Positions 53,989-64,000 of a DNA stretch of 64,000 nucleotides are shown here, one piece after another. The stretch comes from Symsagittifera roscoffensis. Taxonomy: Eukaryota > Xenacoelomorpha > Acoela > Convolutidae. Position 1 is the stretch's first letter, and each line of letters begins with the position of its first letter. The notes beneath the pieces were generated by a model. It saw nothing but the letters and a program-made list of their open reading frames with translations, was not told the DNA's origin and did no database searches. The position numbers and the translations under genes were made by a program. The DNA is taken from positions 47,971,618-48,035,617 of the forward strand of contig NC_087067.1 in assembly GCF_963678635.1 (NCBI RefSeq), in the 5' to 3' direction.

Positions 53989-54656
53989 GTAAATTTACAT
54001 TTAGATCCACACGAGTTTTTGAACAAAAATTATTATCGCAGCTTTCAAATTTTTTTATAATGCTGGTGGCAGATCATAATTTTTGACGCATTAATCATTC
54101 AGAGATTAAAACCAGAACGTTGAAAAAAGTCTGACGATGGCTCGTTTTCGGGTTGAGGTGCTTGCCTCTTGATTCGACAATAATGTTCCAAGGAAATACA
54201 ATTTTTGACGCAAATTAGGACAATCGAACAAAAGCTTGCGTCAAGCAAAGTGAAAACATGGATTGATCAGGATTGAGTCATGAATCGAACAGGATCGATA
54301 TAATAGAATAGGCTCAAATCATAGGCAAACAGAGACGAAACAAGAGTCAAACCGAGTGTAGATTCACGGGCCGAATGAGCTTGAACCTTTGATTGAGCGG
54401 GGATTTAAAAAAATCGAAAACGATTGAATCACAAATTGCGCAGAGTCCAATCAAACTATGGGCTGAAGAAGATACTAAAAACTTTTTTTTGGAATTTTTG
54501 CCTTCAAGACTGAAAACAGAAGCAAATTGCTAATACAGAAGCATATTTAATCAATTTGAAGGCCAAAAAATAGCAAAAGAGTTTTCAAACAATGTTTTTG
54601 TTAAAAAAACCAGAAAAGTAATTTTTTAAAGTGGGTTATAAGAAGTCCGAGTGTAT

Positions 54657-54731
54657 GTGAAATCTTCATTAGTTCAAACTATTGTGAACGGCGTTACGCC
54701 AGCTGGAAACTTATTCTTTGTCCGCATTCAG
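54657..54731 (+). pseudogene. Gene 2 exon 1, partial copy D
   Basis: 3' 75 nt of the exon in the internal duplication of unit 2; intact donor, no start. Confidence 0.8.
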
Positions 54732-56639
54732 GTAAATTTACATTTAGATCCACACGAGTTTTTGAACTAAAATTATTATCGCAGCTATCAAATTTTTTTA
54801 TAATGCTGGTGGCAGATCATAATTTTTGACGCATTAATCATTCAGAGATTAAAACCAGAACCTTGAAAAAAGTCTGACGATGGCTCGTTTTCGGGTTGAG
54901 GTGCTTGACTCTTGATTCGACAATAATGTTCCAAGCAAATACAATTTTTGACGCAAATTAGGATAATCGAACAAAAGCTTGCGTCAAGCAAAGTGAAAAC
55001 ATGGGTTGATCAGGATTGAGTCATGAATCGAACAGGATCGATATAATAGAATAGGCTCAAATCATAGGCAAACAGAGACGAAACAAGAGTCAAACCGAGT
55101 GTAGATTCACGGGCCGAATGAGCTTGAACCTTTGATTGAGCGGGGATAAAAAATCGAAAATGATTGAATCACAAATTGCGCAGAGTCCAATCAAACTATG
55201 GTCTGAACAAGATACTAAAAAATTTTTTTTGAAATTTTTGCCTTCAAGACTGAAAACAGAAGCAAATTGCTAATACAGAAGCATATTTAATCAATTTGAA
55301 GGTCAAAAAATAGCAAAAGAGTTTTCAAACAATGTTTTTGTTAAAAAAAAACTAGAAAAGTAATTTTTTAAAGTTGTTATAAGAAGTCCGAGTGTATTTG
55401 ACGTTTGAGTACAGATTTTTTTTGATCTCATAACTAATTTTGAAATTTTGTCAGTAACAAATTTTTAGGTAAAATAAATCAACAATAATGAGGCGGGCTG
55501 TCCGTAAAATCAAAATCAACCGGCACTTTTTAGCTAAACTTTATCCGGAAAAATTGAATATAATGCCAAAATAGTATCCAGCGCTGACATATAAGTACTG
55601 AATGAAAAGTGGTTTACACAAATCAGAAATTATGCCTTATAACTACTGAACGAAAACCGTTTTAACCGCTTCATGATTCACGCTCTATGATTCACAGCAA
55701 CCTATAGCGAAAAAGTTTAGCAAAGAAAATAGCAAATTTCTGACAATCTCGATAAGGTTTGAGAAGTTGTGTAAAAATTGTCGCTAGGTTGCATTGGACC
55801 GGTCAAATCTAGATCCAAATCGGTGTTTGGTTGTTTTATGTTTGTAATCTTGAAAAAAATTGTGAATCCGTGAGTTATTTGTTTTTTTTTTTCGATTTTG
55901 TCATTTTGATGACCTTTTTTTCCGATTTTGTCTTTCTGATGAATTTGAATTGTGTTTGCGTGGAAATTTGCCAAATTTTTTGGCCCAGCATATTTAATCA
56001 CATAAAATTTTAATCCAAATTGTCCCAAAGGAACTCGTGTAAAAATTCAACCGTTAAAACTGCAAGAATCACCGGATAAGCCTGTTTATTTTGGTTTTTG
56101 TAATTGTGAAGAAAGTCGCAAAAACCTCGAAAAAAAATTGGGATCCGCGTCATCCCGGCCGCACTTCCTCGGCACGCTACTGTCAAGAATGTTATTTTGC
56201 GCGTAAGTCTTTTTTTTGCCGCTAATGTGCTTTTTTGAAGTTGAAAGATTTGATAAATGTCTTAATTTGGGAAACTTGACCCAATTTTGAGCGTTTTATT
56301 AGTATATCAACCAATCATGCATCAGCTCATTACGCTGGTCTGCTCAAGGACTTTTTCGTACGCTTTTTGTTCCTTGACTCGAAACGAGAAAATTCAAACT
56401 ATTGAAAAAGTTATTAAAAAAACTCATTGTTTCATTGTTTTTGAAATAAAACAAATTTACTGATAATCAAGATTGAAATGTCTTACTACCCTTGAATTAT
56501 AGTTCAAGAGATTTTGCCATTTTGTTATATACTAGCTTGATGTTGCGCCACTTTGCATTAATATTTATTTTCTTTGGGGTCAGTTAGGTCATTTTAATTT
56601 TTTGTCACCGTGGTTTATGCCTTGAAAGATATAAATCGG

Positions 56640-56801
56640 ATGAGCAAAACACAATTATTTCTGAACTTTTTGTTTACTCTGCTACTAATAGATTCGTTTT
56701 CGGCTAAAAATGACTCTTCGATTGATGTGAAATCTTCATTAGTTCAAACTATTGTGAACGGCGTTACGCCAGCTGGAAACTTATTCTTCGTCCGCATTCA
56801 G
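56640..56801 (+). CDS. Gene 2 exon 1, copy E
   Basis: 162-nt exon with the same protein as copy A. Lies in the shorter unit 3, which lacks the internal duplication. Confidence 0.78.
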
Positions 56802-58702
56802 GTAAATTTACATTTAGATCCACACGAGTTTTTGAACAAAAATTATTATCGCAGCTTTCAAATTTTTTTATAATGCTGGTGGCAGATCATAATTTTTGAC
56901 GCATTAATCGTTCAGAGATTAAAACCAGAACGTTGAAAAAAGTCTGACGATGGCTCGTTTTCGGGTTGAGTGCTTGACTCTTGATTCGACAATAATGTTC
57001 CAAGGAAATACAATTTTTGACGCAAATTAGGACAATCGAACAAAAGCTTGCGTCAAGCAAAGTGGAAAGATGGGTTGATCAGGATTGAGTCATGAATCGA
57101 ACAGGATCGATATAATAGAATAGGCTCAAATCATAGGCAAACAGAGGCGAAACAAGAGTCAAACCGAGTGTAGATTCACGGGCCGAATGAGCTTGAACCT
57201 TTGATTGAGCGGGGATAAAAAAATCGAAAATGATTGAATCACAAATTGCGCAGAGTCCAATCAAACTATGGGCTGAACAAGATACTAAAAATTTTTTTTG
57301 GAATTTTTGCCTTCAAGACTGAAAACAGAAGCAAATTGCTAATACAGAAGCATATTTAATCAATTTGAAGGTCAAAAAATAGCAAAAGAGTTTTCAAACA
57401 ATGTTTTTGATAAAAAAACTAGAAAAGGAATTTTTTAAAGTTGTTATAAGAAGTCCGAGTGTATTTGACGTTTAAGTACAGATTTTTGATCTCATAACTA
57501 ATTTTGAAATTTTGTCAGTAACAAATTTTTAGGTAAAATAAATCAACAATAATGAGGCGGGCTGTCCGTAAAATCAAAATCAACCGGCACTTTTTAGCTA
57601 AACTTTATCCGGAAAAATTGAATATAAAGCCAAAATAGTATCCAGCGCTGACATTTAAGTACTGAATGAAAAGTGGTTTACACAAATCAGAAATTATGCC
57701 TTATAACTACTGAACGAAAGCCGTTTTAACCGCTTCATGATTCACGCTCTATGATTCACAGCAACCTATAGCGAAAAAGTTTAGCAAAGAAAATAGCAAA
57801 TTTCTGACAATCTCGATAAGGTTTGAGAAGTTGTGTAAAAATTGTCGCTAGGTTGCATTGGACCGGTCAAATCTAGATCCAAATCGGTGTTTGGTTGGTT
57901 TATGTTTGTAATCTTGAAAAAAATTGTGAACCCGTGAGTTATTTGTTTTTTTTTCGATTTTGTCATTTTGATGAACTTTTTTTTCCGATTTTGTCTTTCT
58001 GATGAATTTGAATTGTGTTTGCGTGGAAATTTGCCAATTTTTTTGCCCCAGCATATTTAATCACATAAAATTTTAATCCAAATTGTCCCAAAGGAACTCG
58101 TGTAAAACTTCAACCGTTAAGACTGCAAGAATCACCGGATAAGCCTGTTTATTTTGGTTTTTGTAATTGTGAAGAAAGTCGCGAAAAACCTCGAAAAAAA
58201 TTGGGACCCGCGTCATCCCGGCCGCACTTCCTCGGCACGCTACTGTCAAGAATGTTATTTTGCGCGTAAGTCTTTTTTTTGCCGCTAATGTGCTTTTTTG
58301 AAGTTGAAAGATTTGATAAATGTCTTAATTTGGGAAACTTGACCCAATTTTGAGCGTTTTATTAGTATATCAACCAATCATGCATCAGCTCATTACGCTG
58401 GTCTGCTCAAGGACTTTTTCGTACGCTTTTTGTTCCTTGACTCGAAACGAGAAAATTCAAACTATTGAAAAAGTTATTAAAAAAACTCATTGTTTCATTG
58501 TTTTTGAAATAAAACAAATTTACTGATAATCAAGATTGAAATGTCTTACTACCCTTGAATTATAGTTCAAGAGATTTTGTCATTTTGTTATATACTAGCT
58601 TGATGTTGTGCCACTTTGCATTAATATTTATTTTGTTTGGGGTCAGTTAGGTCATTTTAATTTTTTGTCACCGTGGTTTATGCCTTGAAAGATATAAATC
58701 GG

Positions 58703-58864
58703 ATGAGCAAAACACAATTATTTCTGAACTTTTTGTTTACTCTGCTACTAATCGATTCGTTTTCGGCTAAAAATGACTCTTCGATTGATGTGAAATCTTC
58801 ATTGGTTCAAACTATTGTGAACGGCGTTACGCCAGCTGGAAACTTATTCTTCGTCCGCATTCAG
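58703..58864 (+). CDS. Gene 2 exon 1, copy F (nearest to exon 2)
   Basis: 162-nt exon with the same protein as copy A; it carries silent changes (atagat to atcgat, attagt to attggt). As the last full copy before exon 2 at 60385 it is the simplest partner for splicing, although the N gap may hide further units. Confidence 0.8.
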
Positions 58865-59729
58865 GTAAATTTACATTTAGATCCACACGAGTTTTTGAAC
58901 AAAAATTATTATCGCAGCTTTCAAATTTTTTTACTAATGCTGGTGGCAGATCATAATTTTTGACGCATTAATCATTCAGAGATTAAAACCAGAACGTTGA
59001 AAAAAGTCTGACGATGGCTCGTTTTCGGGTTGAGGTGCTTGACTCTTGATTCGACAATAATGTTCCAACAAGCAAATACAATTTTTGACGCAAATTAGGA
59101 CAATCGAACAAAAGCTTGCATCAAGCAAAATGAAAACATGGGTTGATCAGGATTGAGTCATGAATCGAACAGGATCGATATAATAGAATAGGCTCAAATC
59201 ATAGGCAAACAGAGACGAAACAAGAGTCAAACCGAGTGTAGATTCACGGGCCGAATGAGCTTGAACCTTTGATTGAGCGGGGATAAAAAAATCGAAAATG
59301 ATTGAATCACAAATTGCGCAGAGTCCAATCAAACTATGGTCTGAACAAGATACTAAAAAAAAACTTTTGGAATTTTTGCCTTCAAGACTAAAAACAGAAG
59401 CAAATTGCTAATACAGAAGCATATTTAATCAATTTGAAGGTCAAAAAATAGCAAAAGAGTTTTCAAACAATGTTTTCGTTAAAAAAAAACTAGAAAAGTA
59501 ATTTTTTAAAGTTGTTAAAAGAAGTCCGAGTGTATTTGACGTTTGAGTACAGATTTTTTTTGATCTCATAACTAATTTTGAAACTTTGTCAGTAACAAAT
59601 TTTTAGGTAAAATAAATCAACAATAATGAGGCGGGCTGTCCGTAAAATCAAAATCAACCGGCACTTTTTAGCTAAACTTTATCCGGAAAAATTGAATATA
59701 AAGCCAAAATAGTATCCAGCGCTGACATA

Positions 59730-59929
59730 NNNNNNNNNNNNNNNNNNNNNNNNNNNNNNNNNNNNNNNNNNNNNNNNNNNNNNNNNNNNNNNNNNNNNNN
59801 NNNNNNNNNNNNNNNNNNNNNNNNNNNNNNNNNNNNNNNNNNNNNNNNNNNNNNNNNNNNNNNNNNNNNNNNNNNNNNNNNNNNNNNNNNNNNNNNNNNN
59901 NNNNNNNNNNNNNNNNNNNNNNNNNNNNN
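59730..59929. other. Assembly gap (200 N)
   Basis: Exactly 200 undetermined bases at the end of the fourth tandem unit. A round number suggests a placeholder, so the true copy number of the array is unknown. Confidence 0.98.
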
Positions 59930-60008
59930 GGGAAAAGTTATTGGATTTAGGTTTCTAGTAGTTTGTGATGTAAAACCTTTTCAAAAATTGTAATGATCTA
60001 TAACTTCG

Positions 60009-60233
60009 TTATGATCCATAATAATGGCTTGTGTGTTTGCCGAAACAAACAATTGTAATGACAATATAATTGATTTCGTGGTCTAAATTTGCAACAAAAG
60101 GATTATGTGAACAATTTAGACAACACTTTTCCTTTTTTATTGACTTGTATTCATGATATTCCGGCACGGGTACCCGTGACATGCAGAAGCGACACATTAA
60201 TGTACGTTTTCGTTTTTTGGCACTCTGTGCCAT
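60009..60233 (-). CDS. Small basic Cys-rich ORF antisense in intron 1 of gene 2
   Basis: About 74 codons from an internal ATG (the frame opens at 60458, overlapping exon 2 in antisense). It starts MAQSAKKRKRTLMCRFC and has two CxxC pairs (CRFC; CLNC), compatible with a small zinc-binding protein. Function unknown. It lies near another minus-strand ORF (61009-61266) that looks Polinton-derived, so it could be part of the same remnant. Confidence 0.3.
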   Translation of the reverse strand: MAQSAKKRKRTLMCRFCMSRVPVPEYHEYKSIKKEKCCLNCSHNPFVANLDHEINYIVITIVCFGKHTSHYYGS

Positions 60234-60384
60234 TTTATTGGGCTTATCAGTGCCTCTTTCTTTGCTAATCAGTGTATATTTGAAGCAAGAAAAAAGTTTT
60301 GAAAACGAGTAACTTTTAATGCCGATAATAAGTAATTTAGGTATTCTGATAGATGTTTCCGAATCAGTAATCTTTTTTAAGAAG

Positions 60385-60487
60385 GTGAACAACAGTGAAC
60401 GAAGCTGTGCAGGTGCGATTGTGGATGAAAGATGGGTAGTGACGTCAGCACTATGCATCTCTCATGAGTCTGGTCAAGCTACACTGC
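60385..60487 (+). CDS. Gene 2 exon 2: S1 protease homologue
   Basis: 103 nt, acceptor ttttaagaag, donor C|gttagt. It encodes SCAGAIVDERWVVTSALC, and again the catalytic His position is Leu. Same length and phases as gene 1 exon 2. It follows exon 1 in phase 0 to give ...FFVRIQ-VNNSERSC.... The donor gttagt is weaker than that of gene 1. Confidence 0.78.
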
Positions 60488-60745
60488 GTTAGTCTTTCTT
60501 GTGACAAATTATCACCTAGTTTTTATCTCCTATTTTGCCCGCAACCCATATCAACAAAGGTTTAATGATGCAATTATTTGAAGTTTAAGATTTATAAGAA
60601 GCCAAAATTCACAAAAATCAAAAACACGGACAATTAACATTTGCTTTTGAAAGTTGCTGAATTTACGTAAAATCGGTTTTATGTCTGAAACAATTTGTAA
60701 AAAACCACGAGCCTATTACAAAACTAAAGTAATCACTGCTTTCAG

Positions 60746-60836
60746 CAGCTGAATTAAGGATCCTGGTTCGAATGGTTGACACGAGTTCGAGGGGAGGCAA
60801 AAGAATCAAGGCTACCGATATTGTTATACCAGCTAA
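60746..60836 (+). CDS. Gene 2 exon 3: S1 protease homologue
   Basis: 91 nt, acceptor ctttcag, donor AA|gtaatt. It encodes AELRILVRMVDTSSRGGK, ending in IVIPA and a split Asn/Lys codon. It aligns with gene 1 exon 3 at about half the residues. Confidence 0.75.
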
Positions 60837-60858
60837 GTAATTCAATCTGTAATTTTAG

Positions 60859-60961
60859 TTCCGATCAAAAACAAAAAACGACAATAACTGATGTGCTAAT
60901 ATCAAAAAATGCTTCAATTACTGTTTCTGCTACAATAATAACCAATAAAAGGTCACTTTAA
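60859..60961 (+). CDS. Gene 2 exon 4 (truncated): end of S1 homologue
   Basis: If the 22 nt between 60837 and 60858 (gtaatt...attttag) are removed, the frame continues as SDQKQKTTITDVLISKN..., matching the start of gene 1's last exon (FDQNHHTNDLALIKL), and stops at TAA 60959-60961. The whole C-terminal half (GWG strand, specificity pocket, Ser195 loop) is absent, so the product would be about 155 residues. Either gene 2 encodes a short secreted pseudoprotease fragment or it is a 3'-truncated pseudogene. Confidence 0.5.
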
Positions 60962-61008
60962 AAAAATTGTTTGTAACTTTTCTTTGAGATGATTTCTCTC
61001 CGTAAAAC

Positions 61009-61266
61009 TTAAGCTTCAAAAACTGGTGCTTTACATCTTAAATAACTTATAAAGTTCTGGTTTTTGTCTTTTTCATCTGATGAAAAACTAGAGAGAAGTT
61101 TTCGTTTTTGTCTACAGGTGATATTTTTTCTCAAAACATCTTTATTTTTTTTTGAAAGCGGGACCTTCAACAAATTGATTAATTCCTTGACCTTACAGAG
61201 ATGGCAATTTTGAATCTTTTTGTTTGTTTTATTTGCACATCTGCCCAAAATATATTGTCGGAACAA
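61009..61266 (-). pseudogene. Possible Polinton-derived small ORF
   Basis: 85 codons with CHLCKVKELINLLKVPLSKK and KRKLLSSF, followed by a hydrophobic FISYL. The pattern (V-P-L-S-x-x-x-K then a basic K-R-K-L-L and a hydrophobic end) resembles a short protein common in Polintons, here probably a detached fragment. Isolated from the main Polinton by 12 kb. Confidence 0.33.
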
Positions 61267-61356
61267 AAAATTTCTATGGGCTAATTTAGAAAGTCAGAAC
61301 ACAGATTGCTGACGGGAGCTTGTTTATCCTATTTAACTCCAAATGAAAGCAAACAA

Positions 61357-61752
61357 TGTTAAAAACATTGCTCCTGGTGGTCGTTTGAATCTCGCTTGTT
61401 CATCTTTTGTTTCTTCATTCAGTTTTGTAAAAGTATTATTGTTTGTTCAGTTAACCTCTGATCTTTACTGATCGTTGACCTTTAAGTTGTTAATTTATAC
61501 ACCTGCCAAAAGCGCAACGGCTTTTGGTAGACTCGGAATTGGTCACTATCTTTTATGATACGTAACAAATCAAACCGAAACCAATTCAATCTTTTAAACC
61601 TCGATTACCTTAGTTAGCATCACCGTCTTTTATTTAGTCCTAAATAAAAGCCTACAGATTTTAGTAGGAATCTTAATCATCCGCAACCTTAATCTATTCT
61701 TAGTTTAAGTACACTCTTATACAACTACGAGTGGTATCCTAATTTTTTAACA
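61357..61752 (+). repeat. 5' LTR of element 3
   Basis: 396 bases starting TGTTAAAAAC and ending TTTTTTAACA, giving a nine-base terminal inverted repeat (TGTTAAAAA/TTTTTAACA) with the usual TG...CA ends. A PBS follows directly. Contains aataaaagcctacag near 61645 as a likely polyadenylation signal. Only one LTR is in the window. Confidence 0.75.
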
Positions 61753-62896
61753 TGGCGCAGTCTAATGAATCGAATCTACGTGGACTAGAGTTTTTTTGGA
61801 ACAACTCATCAAACGAAAATCAACATGACTGGGAAAGGTGGGCGGAAAAGTTTCAATTGAAAATTATTGCGAAAGACTCCGTAGACATCGAAGATGTAAT
61901 TAACCCACCGATAAGAAACGAACTAACTTACCCTACGGCAGAACCACCGGACCCATCCGAGAATCAGGCCCGTCGGGCCGAAAAAGAGGAACATCACAGA
62001 GTAGCAGTACAAAATTATAACGAAGAATTAAGAAGGAGAAGGGCGGAAGATAACGCAAAATTTAACGGACTCCAAATCGGAGACATTGACAAGAAGCTAA
62101 AATCACAGTTATACCTAGCACTCGGAAAAGAAGGACAGAAATGCTTCTCTCATAAAAATCCTGGCAAAAGAATTCTGGATATCAATTTCGCAGAATTTTG
62201 GGAACTATTAAAAACTACTTTCACGATCACTACAAACCTAACATACGAAAGGTTTAAATTTTTTGGCCGAAGACAGGAAGAACATGAGTCCTTAGAAAAA
62301 TTACATGAAATTCTTTCAGAACTAGCAAAAAATTGTAAACTGGGGGAACTCGAGTCAGAACTAGTAAGAGACATTTTCATCACAAACATGAGAAATGTCG
62401 AGATCCAAAAGAAACTATGTATAGAATACTTGACCCCAGAAAACGTACTATCTTACGTATTAGTTCACGAAAAAGGTACTAAAATCCATCAACGGTATCT
62501 AAAATTCCCAACTTACAACCCAGGACCAAGACCACAACACGTGAAGAACGAACCAACCCTAAATATCGTCGAAAATAACAATGCCGCAATTGCGGTCAGC
62601 AATTCAAAAAACGACACCTATCCACATGCCCGGCTAGAGATAGAAACTGCAATACGTGCGGACGGAAAGGACATTTTGCTAAACACTGTAGGAGTTCAGC
62701 AAAAACACAAACTAACAACGTCGATCAGAATCGTGTACCCCAAGAAAACGAAAATATCCGGACCAACCCGCAGGAAAATCCCGAATTTGAGGTTAACTTA
62801 GACGACTTCCTAGTTCTAGCCGTTGACACAGATAACCAAATAAATGCCGTAGAAGACAAAATAGAGCGTGGAGTGAGAACAGTATTCAATCTCTAA
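61752..62896 (+). pseudogene. Gag of element 3, frameshifted before the zinc knuckles
   Basis: The matrix/capsid part is open from ATG 61752 to 62801 (350 codons). It begins MAQSNESNLRG, with a charged helix (EELRRRRAEDNAKF) and a Ty3-type capsid region (FAEFWELLKTTFTI, LEKLHEILSELAKNCKLGE). The nucleocapsid is in the -1 frame from 62582 to a stop at 62894-62896, holding CRNCG...C and CNTCGRKGHFAKHC zinc knuckles. The -1 frame has a TAA only two codons before the first knuckle (about 62576), so the shift would have to occur within about six bases. A mutation is more likely than programmed frameshifting. Confidence 0.75.
61753..61762 (+). promoter_or_regulatory. Primer-binding site of element 3
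   Basis: TGGCGCAGTC directly abuts the LTR end; the TGGCGCAGT core is complementary to a tRNA 3' end ...ACTGCGCCA. It overlaps the apparent gag start codon. Confidence 0.6.
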
Positions 62897-64000
62897 AAGT
62901 ATCTCTGGGAAATTTCAACCCTTACTACACCGAGATTCAAATTGACTCTGCAAGTCCAGTTTCCTTCATGAAAAAAGACCTACTACACGAATTGAAGATA
63001 CGAGATAGATTTTTAAAGCTAAATTCTGTAGACGAAATAACAAAGAAAGCATACCAGGGTTTCGGGAGTACGATCAATATCATTGGAAGAGTTCGAGTGA
63101 AAATCCGATCGAAAGGATGGGAGGCTAATGACCAAAAACTTTTTATCACTGAAGGGGCTGAAAGAAATCTACTAGGAAACGACATCTTACCGATTTTGGG
63201 TATTGTAGTATTTCAGAAACAACCTCCACCCAACGGGTCAAAGTCATGGGAAGACCAAAAAGTATCACCCATTGGGATAAATGTCAATCAAATCAAATTC
63301 GCATCGGACAACCAACAGGATCAAAACCAAGAGACACCATCTCAAAGTGAGTTTAAATTATACATATCAAAGCACTTTTCAGACCTCATAAAAAGAACTG
63401 GTAGATCAAAAAACTACGTTGTTAATACTTATTTTAACGAACCGATAAAACCGATACAGGTGAAAGGGAAACGTATCCCGATCATTCTTCTCCCCAAAGT
63501 CAAACTATGCATCGACCAATTATTAAGAGACGGACACATCGAAAAACTATCTAGATGCTCTGAAGATTGTTTTATTTCCCCCATCGTGATTACAGCAAAA
63601 AGGGACGGATCAATCAAACTAGCATTGAACTCAAAACTACTAAACAAACAGATATTTCGCAATAGACATCAAATGCCGAATCTATTTGAACTAATTGACA
63701 ACGTAGCAGTTACTATTAGCGGCCACGATCAAATCAGTGTAATTTTAACATTGTGGGGGGAGAAGTAACGGGTTCATACCGTTTTAAAACCGGATTCTAC
63801 GGACTAGGCGATATGCCTAATGAATTTCAACGCATAATGGACCGTTTGACGGAAAAACTACCAAATACCCATTGTTATCTTGACGACATCCTAATCGCCA
63901 CCATGGGTAGCGAGGAAGAACATAAAAAGCTAGTCATTAATGTGTTAAAAACGCTAGATGACGAGGGACTAGCCATAAAATGGGGAAAATGCTCATTTTT
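62897..64000 (+). pseudogene. Protease-RT of element 3 with internal deletion
   Basis: The frame is -1 relative to the nucleocapsid and overlaps its end. The protease active site reads IDSASPVSFM (the usual Gly after Asp-Ser is Ala), with RNLLGNDILPILGI as the C-terminal motif. RT fingers follow (CFISPIVITAKRDGSIKLAL, QMPNLFELIDNV), then the frame ends at TAA 63766-63768. RT resumes in the -1 frame at about 63753 with GSYRFKTGFYGLGDMPNEF and the catalytic YLDDILIA at 63876-63899, and runs off the window. The block between fingers and FYGLGDMP that should carry motif A with the first catalytic Asp is missing, so the copy cannot be active. Confidence 0.78.

Larger units (their letters stand above)
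50028..59729 (+). repeat. Tandem array of four units carrying the first exon of gene 2
   Basis: The unit start ccgttttaaccgcttcatga recurs at 50028, 52846, 55657 and 57721, giving units of 2818, 2811 and 2064 bases and a fourth that runs into the N gap. Units 1 and 2 are longer because they contain an internal ~741-bp duplication that repeats the 3' half of the exon (junction gagtgtat|gtgaaatc). Units are almost identical, so the amplification is recent or kept uniform by gene conversion. Each unit contains a putative 5' UTR exon, a full signal-peptide exon and the start of intron 1. Confidence 0.93.
61357..64000 (+). mobile_element. Element 3: Ty3/gypsy LTR retrotransposon, 5' part
   Basis: 5' LTR (61357-61752), PBS, gag, protease and RT on the plus strand, cut by the right window edge. 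The RT and Gag are unlike those of elements 1 and 2. A CA-to-NC frameshift and an internal RT deletion show the copy is defective. Confidence 0.85.

Noticed and set aside
50123-58054. Repeated 60-103-codon antisense ORFs in the tandem units (MLGQKIWQ..., MGQFGLKF..., MIGLCAICDS...)
   Set aside because: Identical only because the units are recent duplicates; frames shift between units (for example fused at 55717-56028), which is not expected of a conserved protein.
50028-59729. CRISPR-like array
   Set aside because: Repeat units are kilobases long with exons and splice sites; eukaryotic tandem duplication.

Overview
The window is a strongly AT-rich piece of an animal nuclear genome. It has spliced exons with GT...AG boundaries and nematode/arthropod-like acceptors (tttcag, tttgtttag), S1-protease-family host exons, LTR retroelements with env-like genes, and a decayed Polinton/Maverick. 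I cannot name the species; an ecdysozoan (mite, other arthropod or nematode) is a reasonable guess. A 200-base run of N shows it is a draft scaffold.

Layout. (1) 1-13.53 kb, minus strand: a largely intact Ty3/gypsy-type endogenous retroelement (element 1). In transcription order it has an LTR, PBS, leader, a small basic ORF, Gag, protease, RT-RNase H, integrase, a two-TM mini-ORF, a Pro-rich ORF with no start codon, and an env-like glycoprotein running off the left edge. (2) 13.5-17.4 kb: no gene found; contains a 62-bp foldback repeat and a palindromic GGATTCCGC array. (3) 17.43-37.12 kb, plus strand: three exons of a catalytically dead S1 protease homologue (gene 1). Its third visible intron is swollen to 18.7 kb by a second, heavily decayed copy of the same retroelement family (element 2, 18.48-35.18 kb, minus strand). 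(4) 38.15-49.46 kb: a dead Polinton/Maverick with a small basic late gene, major capsid protein, cysteine protease, unassigned minus-strand ORFs and a protein-primed DNA polymerase B, interrupted by a ~3.3-kb higher-order tandem repeat. (5) 50.03-59.73 kb: four tandem 2.06-2.82-kb units, each carrying the promoter side and first coding exon (signal peptide plus the start of the protease-like domain) of a second S1 pseudoprotease (gene 2). Then come the N gap and exons 2-4 of gene 2 at 60.39-60.96 kb. (6) 61.36-64.0 kb, plus strand: the 5' LTR, PBS, gag, protease and part of RT of an unrelated Ty3/gypsy element (element 3), with frameshifts and an internal RT deletion.

How it fits together. 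Genes 1 and 2 are paralogues: exons 2 and 3 have identical lengths (103 and 91 nt) and identical splice phases. Both replace the catalytic His with Leu, and gene 1 also replaces the catalytic Ser with Asp, so they are non-proteolytic members of a trypsin-like family. Retroelements and a Polinton have invaded the cluster, and the first exon of gene 2 has been amplified. The most unusual items are the no-AUG Pro-rich ORF in element 1 reached by a candidate +1 frameshift (UUU UUU C), the multi-ORF gag/pol layout of that element, the first-exon array of gene 2, and a possible 22-nt intron in gene 2.
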